Source of the DNA: Vigna angularis
Lineage: Eukaryota > Streptophyta > Magnoliopsida > Fabales > Fabaceae
Assembly (NCBI RefSeq): GCF_016808095.1
Contig: NC_068970.1
Coordinates: 11,700,501 to 11,764,500 of the forward strand
Direction of reading: 5' to 3'
Length of the DNA: 64,000 bases
The position numbers and the translations under genes were made by a program. The notes below the pieces were generated by a model that was not told the origin of the DNA, ran no database searches, and was given only the letters and a program-made list of their open reading frames with translations. This document shows, piece after piece, positions 61,445 to 64,000 of the stretch (position 1 is its first letter; every line of letters starts with the position of its first letter).

Positions 61445-64000
61445 ATGCTCAGAAGCTTGTTTCTGATTTTCTTCTTGATTCATGGAATAGTAGCACAAAA
61501 ACCTGCAGTTGCACCAAAAGTTGCTTCCCCGAAATGGTCAACATTAAGTGGTTGGTATCCGTAGGACTTTTTGTTTCTCTGAAAAATGGCTTCCCTGGCT
61601 CATTGATGTGATTGTTTGTTGATGTTGCAGGCAATGAGCCTCTTGTAATAGCCCGTGGTGGTTATTCAGGACTCTTCCCTGAAGGCTCTCCAGACGCCAT
61701 TACATTGGCACGAGACATCAGCATTTTATTTTGCAATCTTCAGTTGTCAAAAGATGGCGGGGCCTTTTGCATCACGGGATCTACACTTGACAATGGAACA
61801 ACTATAGAGTTCTTCGATCCTAAGGAAAGTACCTATAATATTAATGGGAAGGACGTGAAAGGACACTTTTCAGTGGATTACAATTCCGAACAGATTGGCA
61901 TGAATGTATCAGGTGAGTTAATAGATTATAGGCTGAAATAGGAGCAATAAAAAACTACTGTTAGGTTTGAGCTTTGAAATTGAAGGTTTGGTCTGTGATC
62001 TGCAGTGATTCAGGCCATATTTTCACGACCCAGTGCTTACGATGGTCTTGATCCAATTCTCAACCTTGATAGTCTGCTGAGCACGAAAAACCCCCCCAGG
62101 TTTTGGTTGAATGTTCAGGTTTTACTCCCTCTGAATTCGGGACCTTCTTTGAGAATTGAAACTCTACAAGCACCACGCCACATTCCTTAGTTCTTTCTGT
62201 TTACCAAATTATTATAATATTAATTGCGTGTTCTGTTGCAGAATGCAGCATTCTACCAAGAAAAGGGAGTAAAGGTGGAAGATATTGTTTTGGAATTATT
62301 GGATTCCTATCGAATAGAATTTGTTTCAGCTTCAGATATGGGCTTCTTGAAGAGTCTCAGTCAGAAATCTAACAATACCAAGGTCGTCTTTCAACTTCTT
62401 AACGCTAAGGATGTCGAACCTTCAACCAAGAAGCCATATGAAAGTATTATAAAGGATATTGCTACAATCAAGTCATTTGCATCAGGCATAATAGTCCCAA
62501 AAGATTACATATGGCCCATTAAAGCAGACAAATATCTGGGACTTCCCACCACAGTTGTGGCTGATGCCCATAAATCTGGACTAGAAGTCTATGCTTCTGG
62601 TTTTGCTAATGATTTTTTTGCTAGCTATTCTTATAACTATGATCCTACCGCTGAGTACCTTCAATTTTTCGACAAGGGAGATTCTGTTGATGGTGTTGTC
62701 ACCGATTTCCCATCAACAGCATCAAATGCAATATGTGAGATGTCAAACCTTCCACTTAAATTCACAATCTATTTCTAACTTGAAGATCACCTCTTCAACT
62801 TTCTAACAGATATTTTGTTTTACAGTTTGCTTTTCACACAACAATACCTTGCCCAAAAAAGGTATATTATCAATCTTAAAATGTTCTCAATCATACCCCA
62901 GACGGACAAGACACGGAAAACAGGTGGATGACAAATTTACCTTATAAATTTGATTTTGTAGGACCAACTTTGGTCATAAGCAACAATGGTGCAAGCGGAA
63001 TTTATCCAGGCAGCAGTGATCTTGCATATAAGCAAGCAATAGATGACGGTGCTGACATTATAGATTGTTCAGTTCAAATGACAAGAGATGGCATTGCCTT
63101 CTGCTCAAATAGCTCAGACCTAGGCCCAGATACCAACGCAATGACTAAATTTATGTCTCGATCTTCCAAAGTCCCAGATATTCAACCAAAATCTGGAATA
63201 TTCTCCTTTGACCTTTCCTGGAGTGAGATTCAGAAATTAAAACGTAAATACTTCTAAAGAACTTCAAGGATTCAAGTTCAGATTCAACCTTTGAGATTTC
63301 AACAATGAAATTACAGTACAAATTTCTTGTTTCAGCTCATATTGTTAAAAACGGCGATTTCCAAAGAAACCCTGCAAACAAAAGCAGCGGTAAATTGATC
63401 ACCCTCCAAGATTTTCTGGAGTTAGCCAAGACAAAGGCAGTTCCTGGCGTTTTGGTAAACATTCAGGTAAGCAATATCACTACTTTTGGATTTCTCACAA
63501 AAATTTAAACCAGTTATTAAGGTACATGTTAAGAAGGATGTGTTACTGCAATCGTTTTCCTTCTATTTGAAAATTTTCTATTATTGCAAACTCCAATTGC
63601 CTCACAGAATGCGGCGTACCTTGCATCAAAAAAGGGTCTTGACATTGTGGATGCTGTTAGCAGTGCCTTGAAAAACGCCACCTTCGACAAGCAACAAGTC
63701 CTGGTTCAATCAGATGACAGCTCGGTCCTATCTAAGTTTAAAGATAACCCGTCTTACAAAAGGGTACTGTTTTTGAGTGAAAAGATTGGTAGCGTGCCCA
63801 AAAAAACAGCGGAAGAGATAAAAAAGTATGCGGATGCAGTGAATGTTCCAAAAACCTCTGTTATCGAAGTATATGCCTCTTACTTGTATCGATTGACCAA
63901 TGTTGTTAAGGAGTTGAAAGATGCAAACCTCACAGTATTCGTCCGTACACTTAAAAATGAATACACGTCACTGGCATTCGACTACTGGTCAGACCCTAAT
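61445..64000 (+). CDS. GDPDL protein (glycerophosphodiester phosphodiesterase-like, SHV3 family), 5' part
   Basis: GDPDL/SHV3-type proteins are secreted, usually GPI-anchored, carry two tandem GDPD-like domains and affect cellulose and pectin organisation in the cell wall. Exons 61445-61550, 61631-61912, 62006-62118, 62242-62734, 62826-62861, 62962-63243, 63336-63466 and 63608 to the window edge join in frame to 612 residues so far; the 3' end lies outside the window. Residues 1-18 form a signal peptide ([18 protein letters not shown]). The first domain begins [16 protein letters not shown] and ends near [15 protein letters not shown]. The second begins [13 protein letters not shown] with [20 protein letters not shown]. 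As is usual in this family, the GDPD His-Arg signature is ARG in the first domain and degenerate in the second, so classical phosphodiesterase activity is doubtful. The final exon ends in frame at base 64000. Confidence 0.92.

Overview
This is nuclear DNA of a plant. Genes have many introns with plant-type GT-AG junctions, intergenic DNA is very AT-rich with long (TA)n tracts, and retroelement debris is common. The gene families (ribosomal protein L39, DCN1-like protein, class V GH18 chitinases, type-B response regulator, temperature-induced lipocalin, GDPDL) are those of a dicot. The repeats look legume-like to me, perhaps a Phaseolus/Vigna relative, but that is recognition from memory. Gene models were assembled by hand from reading frame, splice signals and family alignment, and each multi-exon model keeps an intact frame across all junctions.

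Layout. 1-5.4 kb: RPL39 (minus) with a telo-box/site II promoter, then a broken Ty1-copia remnant and an LTR. 5.4-11.2 kb: a nine-exon DCN1-like neddylation factor (plus), followed by a long inverted repeat. 13.9-24.5 kb: three GH18 genes in tandem on the minus strand. The outer two are secreted class V chitinases with intact DxDxE motifs. The middle one is a receptor-like kinase with a GH18 ectodomain whose catalytic residues are gone. 24.5-31.2 kb: AT-rich repeats and a probable solo LTR of about 2.3 kb. 31.2-35.3 kb: a metallophosphoesterase with a GC-AG intron. 39.5-42.1 kb: an ABHD17-like hydrolase. 42-51.8 kb: gene-free, with hairpin repeats, a tandem duplication and two miniature LTR retrotransposons (TRIM type). 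51.8-54.7 kb: a type-B response regulator. 56.5-57.7 kb: a temperature-induced lipocalin with an unusual in-frame N-terminal extension. 57.8-61.4 kb: gene-free, holding a duplicated copy of the next gene's upstream region. 61.4 kb to the edge: the 5' part of a GDPDL gene.

The most coherent functional unit is the GH18 cluster: two apparently active chitinases flank a catalytically dead GH18 fused to an apparently active kinase, an arrangement that could pair chitooligosaccharide hydrolysis with sensing. The GH18-kinase architecture is known from tobacco CHRK1 and legume GH18 enzymes can hydrolyse Nod factors, so the families are not new; the tandem arrangement is what deserves a second look. 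The other genes are unrelated housekeeping or signalling genes.
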